Positions 27,345 to 39,320 are shown, numbered from the stretch's first letter. The stretch: DNA of 64,000 nucleotides from Tridacna crocea (GCA_943736015.1 OX031071.1:11380119-11444118), one strand, 5' to 3'. Made by a program: numbers and translations. The notes: generated by a model from the sequence alone, not told the origin.

Positions 27345-27798
27345 TGTAGCCAGGGTTATATGTTTCACCCTTAGCAGTCACCTATGTGAGAGTGAAGGAG
27401 GGGTGAAAGGGTGTATGTATGAGCGAGTAGTTTTCACCCTTTCTGCATGGCACACTGGCTAACCAAGCATACAGCACATCCCTAGACATTCTTTGTCAGA
27501 CCTCGAAAGAGGAAACACCTATTTTCAAAATTTCAATTTATATTGCTGCTTTAGACCATCTGATCCTGGTAGGTAGTCTTTGCAAATGTGTTTTATGTAG
27601 TTCTTGCTAATGTTTTTCGGTATTTCTCGCGATGTGTTATTCACTTAGACCTACAGGTTTATTTCAAGTAAGAACCGTGTCTTTTAACCTCTTATTACCT
27701 TTTCAGGTTTTTTTTTTCTTCCACATTGTTTTCCAATGTGTAACCGTTGAATAAATTCAGAGGGAAACAGATTGTCTTAACTTTTCATCCTCGTTACA
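27345..27798 (+). repeat. 5' LTR
   Basis: 454 bp starting TGTAGCCAGGG and ending CGTTACA, identical by eye to 36099-36552. It contains a ten-T run and TTGAATAAATTC near the 3' end, a plausible polyadenylation signal. U3/R/U5 borders cannot be set from sequence alone. Confidence 0.95.
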
Positions 27799-27799
27799 A

Positions 27800-27816
27800 T
27801 GGCGACCACGACGAGA
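27800..27816 (+). promoter_or_regulatory. Putative primer-binding site
   Basis: TGGCGACCACGACGAG begins one base after the 5' LTR. A TGG start at this place is the usual complement of a tRNA 3' CCA end. I cannot assign the tRNA species. Confidence 0.6.
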
Positions 27817-30724
27817 CGGTTGTGAGTTTGAACCAGGATCTATACAGTCTTTCACTGCTGAGGAGATCTTCCCAGGCTACTACTTGACTTTTGGTACCTT
27901 GATCTGGAATTCTTCTCAAACACTGTGGAAAAAGGACAGTCGAATGCTCCGGAGCAAATCAGCAAATCAGCAAATCAGCAAATCAACTTCTACTTGTCCT
28001 TACGGCAGCTATTCTGTTTCTACTGTTCCAGACAGCAGCTACGTAGTCTACTTTCCCTGTCATTCTACAGCAGGAAATCTACTACCGTTGTTCTACAGCA
28101 AGAAATCTAGTTCTGTCGTTATACAGCAGCAGTACCTGTTCATCTTTAAGAGATGTCATCGTTTTCTTTTCGCGTTTAACACGTGTTCCTTCATTGTAGT
28201 GAACTGTACTTTCTTTGCAGAAAGTCTTTCCTTTTCTTGTGTGTGCACAAACTGTGATAGATCGTCTGATCACTGCAACAGTCTACCTACGTTGGATCAG
28301 CAGCAACATAGTGTTATATGTGTTTGTGTTTAATTTGTGCTTTAGTGTTTTAAGAGGATCTTAGGATTTTTCATGTATGTATTTTATTTTGTTGTCATGT
28401 CATAGCTTTGCTCTAAAATCAAGCAGTTATCTTGCTCAAAACCCTTATTTAATGCATTGAGTTTTCCAGAGTGCTACATGAGTGCCGGGAAATTGATTCT
28501 GTATGATCACTTTTCCAGTATTCATCTTTTGCCATGATAATTTTGTAAAGCTGCTACCTTACTATGGTTTGTGACATGTTAATAGAGCTTATTTTGTAAC
28601 CAGTGCATAAACTTCTTATACTTTAAAGTTTTGGGACCAAGTTAGCAGACATCATTTGTTTTGCAGACGACATAATACCCTAAGCTGTTCCAAAGATATT
28701 CTGCAAATATTGTTTTCAGGGCTAAAAATCAGGTGTGTTGAATTGATCTGGCTCCATTGATACAAAATAGTGAATAGGTGACGTGTCCGCTGTATTTTAG
28801 AGGCTCTTTGTTTCTGGAATGCTTACAGTGACCTCTCATCATTCATAAGCCGACTTGTTACATTTGCTTTTGTCACACCAATTTTGTAATATGTATGTAG
28901 AATTGGTAACAACAGTTTTTTTTTTCTGTCATACTTTGCAAGTGATTTTTCCTCTTATGTGGCAGGAGATTTAATTCATCATCTGTGTCCAATTATTGCT
29001 GCAATTCATCTGATCTGATCTTTCAATGATATTACATGCATGCCACAAAACCGATGTTGAATGTATTTCATTTCGTTAGTTGGTGACATTCATGTTACTC
29101 TAGCATTCTTTTGTCACATTATTTTCATTGTATGGGATAATCTGTGAATACAACCTATTTGTAGTTGTTTTTTTGCTAAGTTATTGTTGTAAGAGAATTT
29201 TTGGTTGTAATTTACCTTCTCAAATATAGTTGGTTCATTGGTGAGTTATTGCAGAGAAGAATTGTCTCCAGCAGACGACAAAATTTTTCATGCAATTACC
29301 CATTAACTGTGCTGTTTGAGTGAGCATATCAAATTTTGAAAATTTGCATTTACCATGATTCTGATAATAGCCACTGTGCCTAAGGCACTGCACAGTTATT
29401 GAGTTAAATAAGTGACCTCAGTATTAAATAGGTGAACTGTTAGCTACATTTTTTCCCAAATATATAGCTATCCACTCTACTGTTTGAGAAGGGGAGTAAT
29501 TACGGTGTCTGTTTAATTCAAACTATTTTTCATTTGATTTGTACAATTTTTTTCAGAAATATGTGTTGTCTTTGTACACAATAGATTGATAGATAATTTT
29601 TCATACTATTGTACATCAGCATAGCTTGATTCTGTCACTGTTTACATGTATTTTGTCATTTCTAAATTTGTATTGTCTACCAGGGTCAAGATGATAATCA
29701 GTGTTTTATCATGAAATTAAACTTCTCTCTACTCTGTCTGCATTAACTTTAGTCCTAGGTGCACTTTAACCCATTATTTCACTTGCACAGCACAGCACGG
29801 TGAGTGTGGAAGATAGAGTGTGAGAGTATCAGGTCAGAAATAAGAGATTAAAGCAATCATTTACAGGAATAAACAGCTATTTCAAATAGCAAAGGGTTGT
29901 TTCAAGGACATAATTATACACTTGATATTACTTTAAGCACAGAGCTATTGTGCTACTGCGGTAAGCTTCATCTTTGAGTACATGTCCATATTGCGTATTT
30001 GAACCCATGATTGGATTTCTAAATAGTGTGGATGTAGAACTAAAAAACCTACCCTGTTGTATAGGTAGTATTGGTTTTTTTTCAGGTACCGCTTATGTTA
30101 CGCTTGAGCGCATACAGGTAACTTACAGTGTACTAGCAGAGTTGATCCTTTGCTTTACTCCTTGTGACCCTTATACCTGTTCATGACTTTAAACCTCATT
30201 CAGTGACCCGCTGATCCTTACCCTTATTGACCCTGTACTCCCATGGGGATACTGTGAGACATTTACCCATATGTGTGCCTATTTACAGTGAATACTGAAT
30301 AGAGACACTGTGACATATTTACCTACATGTAAACTTAAATACAGTGAACAGTGATATTGTGACACCTTAATTCCCATTTTCATGCCTAGTTCTTGTGAAT
30401 TAGTGACATTGTGACATCATCGATTCCCATTTTCATGCCTAGTTCTTGTGAATTAGTGACATTGTGACATCATCGATTCCCATTTTCATGCCTAGTTCTT
30501 GTGAATTAGTGACATTGTGACATGATTAAATACCTATTGCATGCCTATTTCAAGTGAATAGTGACATTGTGATATCATTGAATACCTATTTCATGCCTAT
30601 TTCAAGTGAATAGTGACATTTGAGATTGTGATAGTATATATTTTACATCACATACCTAGTGTGAGACTACTGTGCTAAAGACTAATAAAGTCTTTGTTGT
30701 TGACCCCGCCTTTACTTCACCAAC
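27817..30724 (+). other. Exceptionally long leader of the LTR element
   Basis: About 2.9 kb between the primer-binding site and the gag start, far longer than usual for this class. It holds a short AAATCAGC repeat near 27955-27985 and an open frame of 149 codons at 27884-28333 with no recognised domain. The middle is AT-rich and repeat-poor, and a tandem array precedes gag. It may contain captured host sequence or structured RNA; nothing in it was recognised. Confidence 0.7.
30240..30640 (+). repeat. 53-bp tandem array just upstream of gag
   Basis: Units at 30371, 30424 and 30477 are nearly identical (TTCCCATTTTCATGCC, then AGTTCTTGTGAATTAGTGAC, then ATTGTGACATCATCGA). Decayed units lie on both sides from about 30240 to 30640, all keeping GTGACATTGTGA-like cores. 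The array lies in the transcribed leader. Confidence 0.85.
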
Positions 30725-31771
30725 ATGGCGACAGCTCCTAGCCCAAAACTTCATGTTGAGGAAGCACGGCCGCTGACAGAGGAGGAATACATGGCACTCC
30801 TTAAGAAGAGATTCAAGGGTGACCCGCTGACCTCGACTCCCAGACGTCAGGAGAATTCGGATGCTGTGGGTGTGCGCGCTCCAGACCAGAGCAACGTTCA
30901 TCATGTACCCACCGCCCCTATTCCTAAAATGCCTTCTTTCTCTGGTGATGAGCCACCACAGAAGGGCGATGTTACATATCAAGAATGGAGATTCGAAGTC
31001 AGCTGTCTCCTTAATGATGATGAGATATCTCATAACCAGCTTGTGCAGGCAATGCGCCGGAGTTTGCGAGGCACAGCCAGAAAGTTACTCATTCCTTTAG
31101 GAGAGAAAGCTTCTGTTGAAGATATCCTGCACAAACTTGATGTCATGTTCGGCGACGTTTCCTCAAAAGGAATGATAATGCAGGAATTTTTCAATGCCAC
31201 CCAGAAATCTTCTGAGAGCGTAACAGCGTTTGGGTGCCGGCTGGAAACTATCTTACAGACAGCCGTCGATCATGACCATATCCCTCGAACGTCTAAAAAT
31301 GACCTTCTGCGTCATAAATTTTGGACAGGACTTTATTCCGAGAAGCTGAAGAGCCAGACCCGCCATAAATATGATACAATTTCGGACTTTGACATCCTTC
31401 TGCGGGAAATACGTCAAGTAGACAAGGAATTATCTTTGGTTCCTGGGTCTGGAAGGGGTGCAATACACAACCCATTAACACTGGCTCACCATGAATCACT
31501 GGAAGAGAAATTCAATGCATTTGAGAAGAAGATGGATTCCAAGTTTCAGAATCAAATTGAAAGCATGGAGAAGCGCCTTTCCCAGAAACTTGATGACAAG
31601 TTGGCCACAATCATTGGGAAACTTGACTCAATGAGCACCCCATCTTCTTTACCTAAGCCACAGAGCTCAGACCAACAAAGCAAAGGTTTTGGAAAGCCTC
31701 GCTGGAAACGCAGGTGGCAAGGCAAACAGAAACCAAACCAGGAAAACAAGTCTGGTCAAGCGTCAAACTAA
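30725..31771 (+). CDS. gag: Gag, PNMA-like capsid, no zinc knuckle
   Basis: 348 codons from ATG in AACATGG to TAA. The middle part has FSGDEPPQKGDVTYQEWRFE, then a SLRGTARKLL segment, VEDILHKLDVMFGDV and a Q(x)3-ESVTAFGCRLE helix. This is the layout of Ty3/gypsy capsids and of the PNMA family domesticated from them in vertebrates. Residues about 258-305 look like a coiled coil. The C-terminus is basic (KPRWKRRWQGKQK) and lacks a CCHC knuckle, so the basic tail may bind RNA instead. Pol follows in the -1 frame. Confidence 0.85.
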   Translation: MATAPSPKLHVEEARPLTEEEYMALLKKRFKGDPLTSTPRRQENSDAVGVRAPDQSNVHHVPTAPIPKMPSFSGDEPPQKGDVTYQEWRFEVSCLLNDDEISHNQLVQAMRRSLRGTARKLLIPLGEKASVEDILHKLDVMFGDVSSKGMIMQEFFNATQKSSESVTAFGCRLETILQTAVDHDHIPRTSKNDLLRHKFWTGLYSEKLKSQTRHKYDTISDFDILLREIRQVDKELSLVPGSGRGAIHNPLTLAHHESLEEKFNAFEKKMDSKFQNQIESMEKRLSQKLDDKLATIIGKLDSMSTPSSLPKPQSSDQQSKGFGKPRWKRRWQGKQKPNQENKSGQASN

Positions 31772-34700
31772 TTACCACCTCAGATATTGGCCGATCTGAG
31801 GTTGGTGATTCAACCAAAGGCCAGCATTTTACAGAAAGACTTGTTGGGCCCAGCAACACTGGTGACATTCTATTTCACAGTGTTCAAACCAAAGCCCTGA
31901 TTGACAGTGGATCTATGGTTACTACTGTTTCAAATTCCTTTTATGAGGGTATTTCAGATAAACCACCACTTAAGGATATTAAAACCTTAGGGTTAGATAT
32001 CTCTGTTGCAGATGGTTCTTCTTTATCTGTAACTGGATTTATTGAGACCTTCATAAGTGTACCATCCCTGTCAGATGCAGTTATTTCTGTACCTGTTCTT
32101 GTTGTTCCTGATACAGATTTCAACTCTTCATGTCCAGTCATTATTGGCACTAACGTAATACGGCGTTGCAAGTTAAATAGTGACACGTTGAATGTTCCAG
32201 AGGCATGGTCAACTGCATTCTCAGCTCTGTCATGCAATTCTTCCATTGTACGCACAACCAATAAGCATGCTATTGCTATTGGACCATACGAGTCTATGAC
32301 TTTTCATGGCATCACAAGAAGTTTTAGCCACACTGCAAGTGCGTATGTCACTGAAAATTTATGTGATTCTAACAATAATTTTCTTGTTAAACCTCATGTG
32401 ATTAAGTTAACAGATACAGGTAATTGTGCAAGAGTTCCGGTACATATCTGTAATGTTACTGCCAAAACTATTTTTGTTCGACCTAGGTCTGCCATTTGTC
32501 ATATTAGTGAGGTCAATGTTGTTGACAATTTAGCTTCATGCTTACAGTCAGATACTAAATGTTCTGAGTCTCATGATGATGGTGATATTGCCGACAAACT
32601 TGGTGTTGTGATTGACAATCATAACATTACACCTGTGCAATTACACAATTTGAAAAATGTTCTTGGCAAATGGGAAAATGTATTTTCAAAGGGTACCACT
32701 GATATTGGGTGTACCGACTTGGTCAAACATCGCATCGTACTAAACGATGATACCCCTTTTAAAGAGCCTTATCGAAAGATACCTCCTGCTATGTATGAAG
32801 AGGTGAGGCAACACTTAAAAGAGATGTTGAATTGCGGGGCAATAAGAGAATCAGAAAGCCCTTTTTCTTCCAATGTTGTCTTAGTTCGCAAGAAAGGTAA
32901 CTCTTTACGTTTTTGCCTAGATCATAGGAAGCTTAATAGCAGGACGAGAAAAGACGCCTACATGCTACCAAGATTTGATGATACGGTAGATGCTTTGGCC
33001 GGATCAAGATTTTTCTCGAAATTGGACCTCCGCTCTTCATATTGGCAAGTTGAAATAGAAGAGCAGGATAAGCAAAAGACAGCATTTTCTGTAGGCAATC
33101 TTGGATTTTATGAGTGCAATCGTATGAGTTTCGGCCTCTGTAATGCCCCAGCAACGTTTCAGCGATTGATGGAGAAATGTATGGGCGAATTACTCCTCAA
33201 AGAGTGCCTTATCTTCATAGACGACATTTTGATTTTTTCTTCAACCTTTGAAGAACATATGCAGCGTTTAGAAGCTGTGTTTAGTCGTCTTGCAGCCCAT
33301 AATCTCAAGCTCAAACCATCAAAATGTGAATTTTGTAAATCATCTGTAACCTATTTAGGGCATATCATATCTGTTAATGGCATTGAAACCGATCCTGCTA
33401 AGACAGAAGTCATTAAGAATTGGCCTACTCCATCAAATGTTCAAGATGTCCGTTCTTTCCTTGGATTTGCAGGGTATTACCGCCGCTTTGTTCAGGACTT
33501 CTCAAAAATAGCTAAACCTCTCAATTACCTTTTGCAAGGTCAATCCTTAAACAAGAGAGCAAAGAGAAGCAAAAAGAAGAAGCCAGCTACTCCGTGGGTT
33601 TGGGGTGATGAGCAAGACACAGCTTTCAGAGTTCTCAAAGAAAAACTCACTAACCCTCCTATCCTTGCTATTGCAGATTATACCATGCCTTTCAAGTTGC
33701 ATACAGATGCAAGTAGTCACGGGCTTGGTGCAGTATTGTACCAAAAACAGGACGGCAAAGATCGCGTAATTGCATATGCTAGTCGTGGTCTTAGGCCCAG
33801 TGAAAAAAATTACCCTGCTCATAAGTTAGAGTTTTTAGCTCTAAAGTGGGCTGTGACAGACAAGTTCCACGATTATTTGTATGGAACAAAATTTGATGTT
33901 GTTACAGACAACAACCCTCTTTTATATGTTATGACATCGGCGAAACTAGATGCTACTGGTCATAGGTGGGTTGCGGCTCTGTCAAATTATAACTTCAGCA
34001 TCACATATCGACCAGGTTCTCAAAGTGCTGATGCAGACGCCCTTTCACGTATGCCGACCGTCTTTGGCGACGTAGTCAAAGCTATTTGTCATGCTGCTTT
34101 AGCTAATGTCAACTTAATAGGTGCACTCGCTGGTGACATGTCATCACATTCTGCAGGTGATGATGATGTGCCGCCTGCGGGTCTATGTGTTGTTGACTGG
34201 AAGAAGGAACAGCGGCAGGATAAGGGCATTGCGTATGTTTCTGACATCATTATGAACGGTTCTCGCCCCTCGGAAGAGGAGATCAAGGCTGCTCCAGTTT
34301 CTGCAAAGAGATTACTGAGAGAATATACCCGCCTTTTTATTGATAAAGGTATACTTTATCGAACCGCCAAAATTGATGGTCAGAAAGTTCAACAGATTGT
34401 CATTCCGGAATCACAGAGGACCGATGCCTTTAAAGGAGTCCATGACGAAGTAGGACACCCCGGAAAAGACAAAACAGTGTGGTTGGCCCGGCAAAGGTTT
34501 TTCTGGCCAGGTCTTGAAAAAGACATTTGTGCTCGAATAGAGTCATGTGGCCGTTGCATCAGAAGAAAAACCCCTGCTAGAATCTGTGCTGAGCTTAATC
34601 CAATACATACCACCAGACCAATGCAACTAGTGTGTATGGATTTTCTTAGCCTCGAAAGATCGAAAGGCGGCTATGAAAATATTCTAGTCATAACTGATCA

Positions 34701-35916
34701 TTTTACGAGGTATGCAAAGGCTATTCCCACCAAAAATCAAACTGCTCAGACGACCGCTAAAGCCTTGTACAACAATTTCATTGTTAACTTCTCCTTTCCT
34801 GAGCAATTACATAGCGACTAGGGCCGAAACTTTGAAAGCAGAGTTATTACGGAGTTATGCCGCTTAGCTGGTGTGCAGAAATCCCGAACTACACCTTATC
34901 ACCCTATGGGTAATGGTAGTGCTGAGCGGTTTAACCGCACTCTACTCCGCATGCTCGGAACCCTGGAAGAGTCTGAAAAGTCAGACTGGAAATCGCATGT
35001 TGGTCCATTGGTGCAAGCATATAACAGCACCAAAAACGATGCAACTGGCTTTTCGCCACATTATCTTCTTTTTGGCTGGCACCCACGCCTTTCTGTGGAT
35101 GTTTTTCTTGGAAGCAGCCAAGAGGATGATTATGCCAAAGGCCCAAAGGACTACATCGCGAAATTGAAGGAAAGGATGAGGAAGGCGTACAAGGTGGCAT
35201 CTGAGACAGCTAGCAGGAATTCAGCGGACAACAAGTCCAGATACGACCAAAAGGTCAAAGAGAACAGGTTGGAGGTCGGCGATACTGTGCTGGTCAGAAA
35301 AGTTCATCATACCGGAAAGTCCAAGTTGGCAGATATATGGGAAACAGATCCCTACATCATTACTGATGTGCCAAACCCAGAGATCCCGGTATACAGAGTC
35401 CGGACTGTGCTGGATAAAGGCCCAGTTCGAACCCTGCACCGAAATTTACTTCTGCCTTTTAACACAATACCTCCGGTTGATGAAGCATTTATTCATGATA
35501 GGCCGAGACATACCCGAAAGGGGTCGGCCAAGAAAGTAGCTTCTGCTGCACAGTCATCGGGTAGTAACAACTCCGATACCGACTCTGAATCTAGCCAGAG
35601 ATATGTGATCCCACAAAGAAGGACAAGACCTCAACCAAGACCCACAAAACCTACCATGCAAAGCTCCTATGAAAGACTGGCCATGACTGATCAAAGTCTA
35701 TTTCAATATACAGATCAGCATAATGAAGGTAAGTCTTCTGTTTTGTGTCAGTCTGATGGCGCCAATGTTCCGTCTTCCTTTTCAGCAGATGACAAGGCAA
35801 CTAATACTTTGCCTTCAGTTGTGCAGTCTGATCCAGTGCGAAGGTCGAACAGAGAGCGTCGGGCTCCAGACAGGTATGGGCAATGGGCTTGTTCCCAGAC
35901 AGTCTATTACGTTTAG
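31714..35916 (+). pseudogene. pol: Pol polyprotein (PR-RT-RH-IN), interrupted by one TAG in integrase
   Basis: The frame is open from at least 31714, overlapping gag by 58 nt in the -1 frame, to 35916, with one stop at 34819-34821. Numbering from 31714: protease DSG at 64-66; reverse transcriptase with FIDD at 501-504; RNase H start LHTDASSHG around 665; integrase zinc motif H910-x4-H915-x29-C945-x2-C948. The second catalytic Asp is 1035, immediately before the TAG, and the catalytic Glu lies 35 residues further on. The part after the stop (34822-35916) carries the rest of the core, a GPY/F-like region and a basic tail. Translation would stop inside the integrase core unless the stop is read through. 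No canonical slippery heptamer was found in the overlap. Confidence 0.9.
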
Positions 35917-36083
35917 GAAATTGGTATTGCTAGTCCATGTGGCACTGGTGCCATGTTTTTGCAATTCCTGGACTCTTGTACTTGTTGTTTTTATTGAAGC
36001 ATTGATTTTTTATCCCTTTATATGTTTTCATGTCCTGTCATAGGAAAAACTTACCGTATTGTGAAATGTCGGGAGTCATTTTT

Positions 36084-36098
36084 CTGAGCAGGGGAGAA
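36084..36098 (+). promoter_or_regulatory. Polypurine tract
   Basis: CTGAGCAGGGGAGAA directly precedes the TG of the 3' LTR, the expected place for plus-strand priming. Confidence 0.8.
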
Positions 36099-36552
36099 TG
36101 TAGCCAGGGTTATATGTTTCACCCTTAGCAGTCACCTATGTGAGAGTGAAGGAGGGGTGAAAGGGTGTATGTATGAGCGAGTAGTTTTCACCCTTTCTGC
36201 ATGGCACACTGGCTAACCAAGCATACAGCACATCCCTAGACATTCTTTGTCAGACCTCGAAAGAGGAAACACCTATTTTCAAAATTTCAATTTATATTGC
36301 TGCTTTAGACCATCTGATCCTGGTAGGTAGTCTTTGCAAATGTGTTTTATGTAGTTCTTGCTAATGTTTTTCGGTATTTCTCGCGATGTGTTATTCACTT
36401 AGACCTACAGGTTTATTTCAAGTAAGAACCGTGTCTTTTAACCTCTTATTACCTTTTCAGGTTTTTTTTTTCTTCCACATTGTTTTCCAATGTGTAACCG
36501 TTGAATAAATTCAGAGGGAAACAGATTGTCTTAACTTTTCATCCTCGTTACA
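36099..36552 (+). repeat. 3' LTR
   Basis: 454 bp, TG...CA, no difference found from the 5' LTR, including the ten-T run. Followed by TAAA, the target duplication. Confidence 0.95.
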
Positions 36553-36857
36553 TAAACAACTAACACAGCGACTTCCGTTATACAGGCATGTGCACTCAAA
36601 TGAATTTCAATATTGAACAGTCTGGTTCCCTAACCCAAACAACCATTTTCGCTCACGGTTCCGTTCCTTTGTCAAGAGCGAAATTCGCAACTAAACCGTC
36701 TTGTAGCCTGTCAGAGATACTGCGATTTTCGCCGGGACTTGTGCATTGATGATATCACCATGTTTTGATTTCTGGTGATGTAGGTCAGCTGTTATTTACA
36801 TTGAAAAGTACAGATTTGCGTAAAGGTAAGATTTGGATATTAACAAACATCAGTTTT

Positions 36858-38805
36858 TTTGTAAAGATTAATTATTTATCTGTCGATCCATGCCCATTTT
36901 ATTAGTTGTCATTGGAAATTCTGTCAGATAGAGCCGTTTGAAAAGATCCGGGTAAAATCGTATGTGTTCCCGATACTTTTAATGAACGTTTGCCTGAAGG
37001 GGAATGCGAAGACCAGTCACAAAAATAGCATCGGAGCAGACACCTTCAGACTGAAGGTACCAAGTGAGCTAGCCGAACATCTGGTCGTAATTCCACCAAA
37101 CATCAACTACAACACTTCTCCATTGTAGCCAAATTCTTCTTGAGAAGTACGTATCTTCTCTACCTATGTTCATTCACATTGGGCCGAATCTTCTTTGGTC
37201 CAAATCTTCTACAGCCAAAAGTTCTCCTATTACACACTCTTTCTCGGCGAAATTTCATAATTTTTCGGAAATTGCTGACAAATCTTGTAATCATTATAAA
37301 ACGAATCCCTCTTACCAAACAGTTTCACAAAAATGTTCAACCCAGGTCCGATTTTATTGACCGACCCCATTTTATGTCGTTGCGTTTTGTCGCTTGAAGG
37401 TCAACCAACGGCCCTAGCAATTTTCAACCCTGTATCAGCGCTCGGTTAACCAAAAATCCTTTTCGGAAAAAAAAAACTTGAACGTGAATGCTTTCTAAGG
37501 AAAATTATATGAGGCAAAAATATTTATTCAGTTTTTTATCTACTTTCTTTAGATCGTACACTATTTAAGATCAAAATAAATAATTTTGTTCTTGTAGTTC
37601 TTTTGATCACAAATATAGTTAGTACAATTATACTTCTGGTTCCTGCTTTTATAATTATGAGGCATTCAGCTGGAGAACCAATCTTCACATAAACGCTTGA
37701 TTTGTAGCGAAAGCGTCCGGAGAAAAAGATCGTGACGTAACAATATATAGTTCCCGGCTTTCCTTTGACGTGTCTGTGTGCGCACGAGAAATCTTTGCTG
37801 CACGCGCTTGTTGGCACGGTAGATTTTAACGAAAGGTGATAGTTCAAACATCCTTGGATAGGCTATCTCTTAATGGACTGAAACAGTAGGTAGGTTGATA
37901 AAGGCAGTGACAAAGAAGGTCTGCACCTCCATCCACGTGAGGAGATAGATCTAGATCTATATCCAAACAAGCCGATAAGGAAATGAAAGTTCGGGAGTTG
38001 GTGGCCATATTATTTTGAGTATGGTAATTTTGGGTGGGTTTACTAATCTATTAATAATGTTTTTCGGCGTTGCTGAATGATCTCTCTTTTGACCTTCTCT
38101 TAGTAGCAGAAGGAAATGAATTGTTTCTAACTCGTTTTGTTACTGGCCAAATAGATCTGGATTCTACATGTAAACACCCCGAAAAAAAGGTAGAGATCTA
38201 AATGTCGGGAGAAATTTTCGGACATTAGATGAATGTATTCCTGACCAAACAATAAGTTATGATCACATTTACCAATGTAAGTTTTTCTAGAGTAAATTCA
38301 CAGCATGTACCTGTGTTGAAAAGATATTGAGAAATATATTTTAGCCCTAGATCTAGATCTACTTCTTGTCACTTTAAAAGACGTTTTTTCCTTGGTTTAA
38401 TTTTCAAAACAAGGCTGGTAAAGAAGCATGTTTAAACCAATCACTAAGCCTTTTATAGGAGTAGACACAGTAAGCACTTTTACTGCAACAATCCTATTAC
38501 CAACACCCCTTCTCATTTATCGAAACCTCTTGGTTTTCAAAGGGGGGGGGGGGGGGGGGGGGTAAAGGGGGTGGGCAGGAGGAAACTACAGGAACAATGA
38601 TGGAATAATCTATTTCTACTTTCACATTTCTCACTTATCATATCACAGGAATTCGACATTCTATAACCAAAATAAATGATAAAATATGAAAAAAAAAAAT
38701 CTCCCCTGTATAAGATAAACACAAGGAATGCAACGTCTCGATTGCTGGCGCAAGCACCCGACAGCCTTTCCCAACCAAAATCACCCAGGAAATAAACATT
38801 GATCA
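36858..38805 (-). repeat. Right arm of the inverted repeat, in two blocks
   Basis: Blocks 36858-37085 and 38640-38805 match the left arm in reverse orientation at roughly 85-90 percent by eye. The 37086-38640 interval has no counterpart on the left, so it was inserted here or lost there. Confidence 0.75.
37086..38640. other. Repeat-poor stretch with a 20-plus G run
   Basis: No gene recognised. A homopolymer of about 22 G lies near 38541-38562. Several AGATCTAGATCT strings occur (37945, 38350). Family A MITEs are absent. Confidence 0.6.
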
Positions 38806-39015
38806 TTATCTCATTTAGCGTAGTGATAGACAACACAATAATGTACCTGCGACATCCGGCGATACCTCAGTAGACACCTTTCAACAGATCTCCGCCATGT
38901 TTTACAACTCTATATTAAAATCTTGATTTGTCCGAGACTCCATTCGCTGACGTCACAAAAAGAGCCAGGAAGCGTATTTTCGTATTTTACTTATTACTAT
39001 TTCTTTTTTTCGTTT

Positions 39016-39244
39016 TTAACTCTTTACTCCACTGACACTCATTTCTACACATTGCTTGTAGGAGCCTTTGGAAATCATTGTGGCAAAAGGTGAAATTGCT
39101 CGTGACAAGCAGTTTCACCTTTTGCCACAATGTTTTCTACACTATCAAAAGGTGTCATATACACTTAAGAAACGGCTTTATCCTTGCTGTTATTTAGGGT
39201 CAATTAGAGATACTACAGAAATACCTTATGGGGTAAAGGGTTAA
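39016..39244 (+). mobile_element. MITE B, complete
   Basis: TTAA both ends; it sits in the middle of a larger palindrome. Confidence 0.9.
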
Positions 39245-39320
39245 GATACTTATGGACATCACATGATACTAAAGATTTTTCTAGAATCTTTAGGTCATTT
39301 GATGTCCATAAATATCTTAA
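39241..39320. mobile_element. 80-bp TTAA-bounded palindrome
   Basis: TTAAGATACTTATGGACATC pairs with GATGTCCATAAATATCTTAA. It shares TTAA with the family B copy to its left. Possibly a third TTAA family or a minimal derivative. Confidence 0.75.

Larger units (their letters stand above)
27345..36552 (+). mobile_element. Full-length Ty3/gypsy-type LTR retrotransposon
   Basis: 9,208 bp, bounded by two 454-bp LTRs that I find identical base for base, TG...CA ends and a 4-bp TAAA duplication (27341-27344 and 36553-36556). Internal order is primer-binding region, about 2.9-kb leader, Gag, then Pol in the -1 frame with protease, reverse transcriptase, RNase H and integrase in that order, and a polypurine tract. 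This order is that of Ty3/gypsy elements. There is no envelope gene. Identical LTRs mean recent insertion, yet integrase has one in-frame TAG. No MITE lies inside, unlike the surrounding DNA. Confidence 0.95.

Noticed and set aside
27884..28333. 149-codon open frame in the leader of the LTR element as an extra gene
   Set aside because: Low-complexity, Ser/Cys-rich translation with no recognised domain; the DNA includes a short tandem repeat. Left as part of the leader.
34873..35916. Second half of Pol as a separate gene or envelope
   Set aside because: It continues the integrase frame after one stop and carries the catalytic Glu and a GPY/F-like region; no signal peptide or membrane segment.
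36640..36760. CG-rich patch as the promoter and first exon of the UQCRB-like gene
   Set aside because: Several CpG occur, but no start codon with a phase-1 donor was found; too weak to call.
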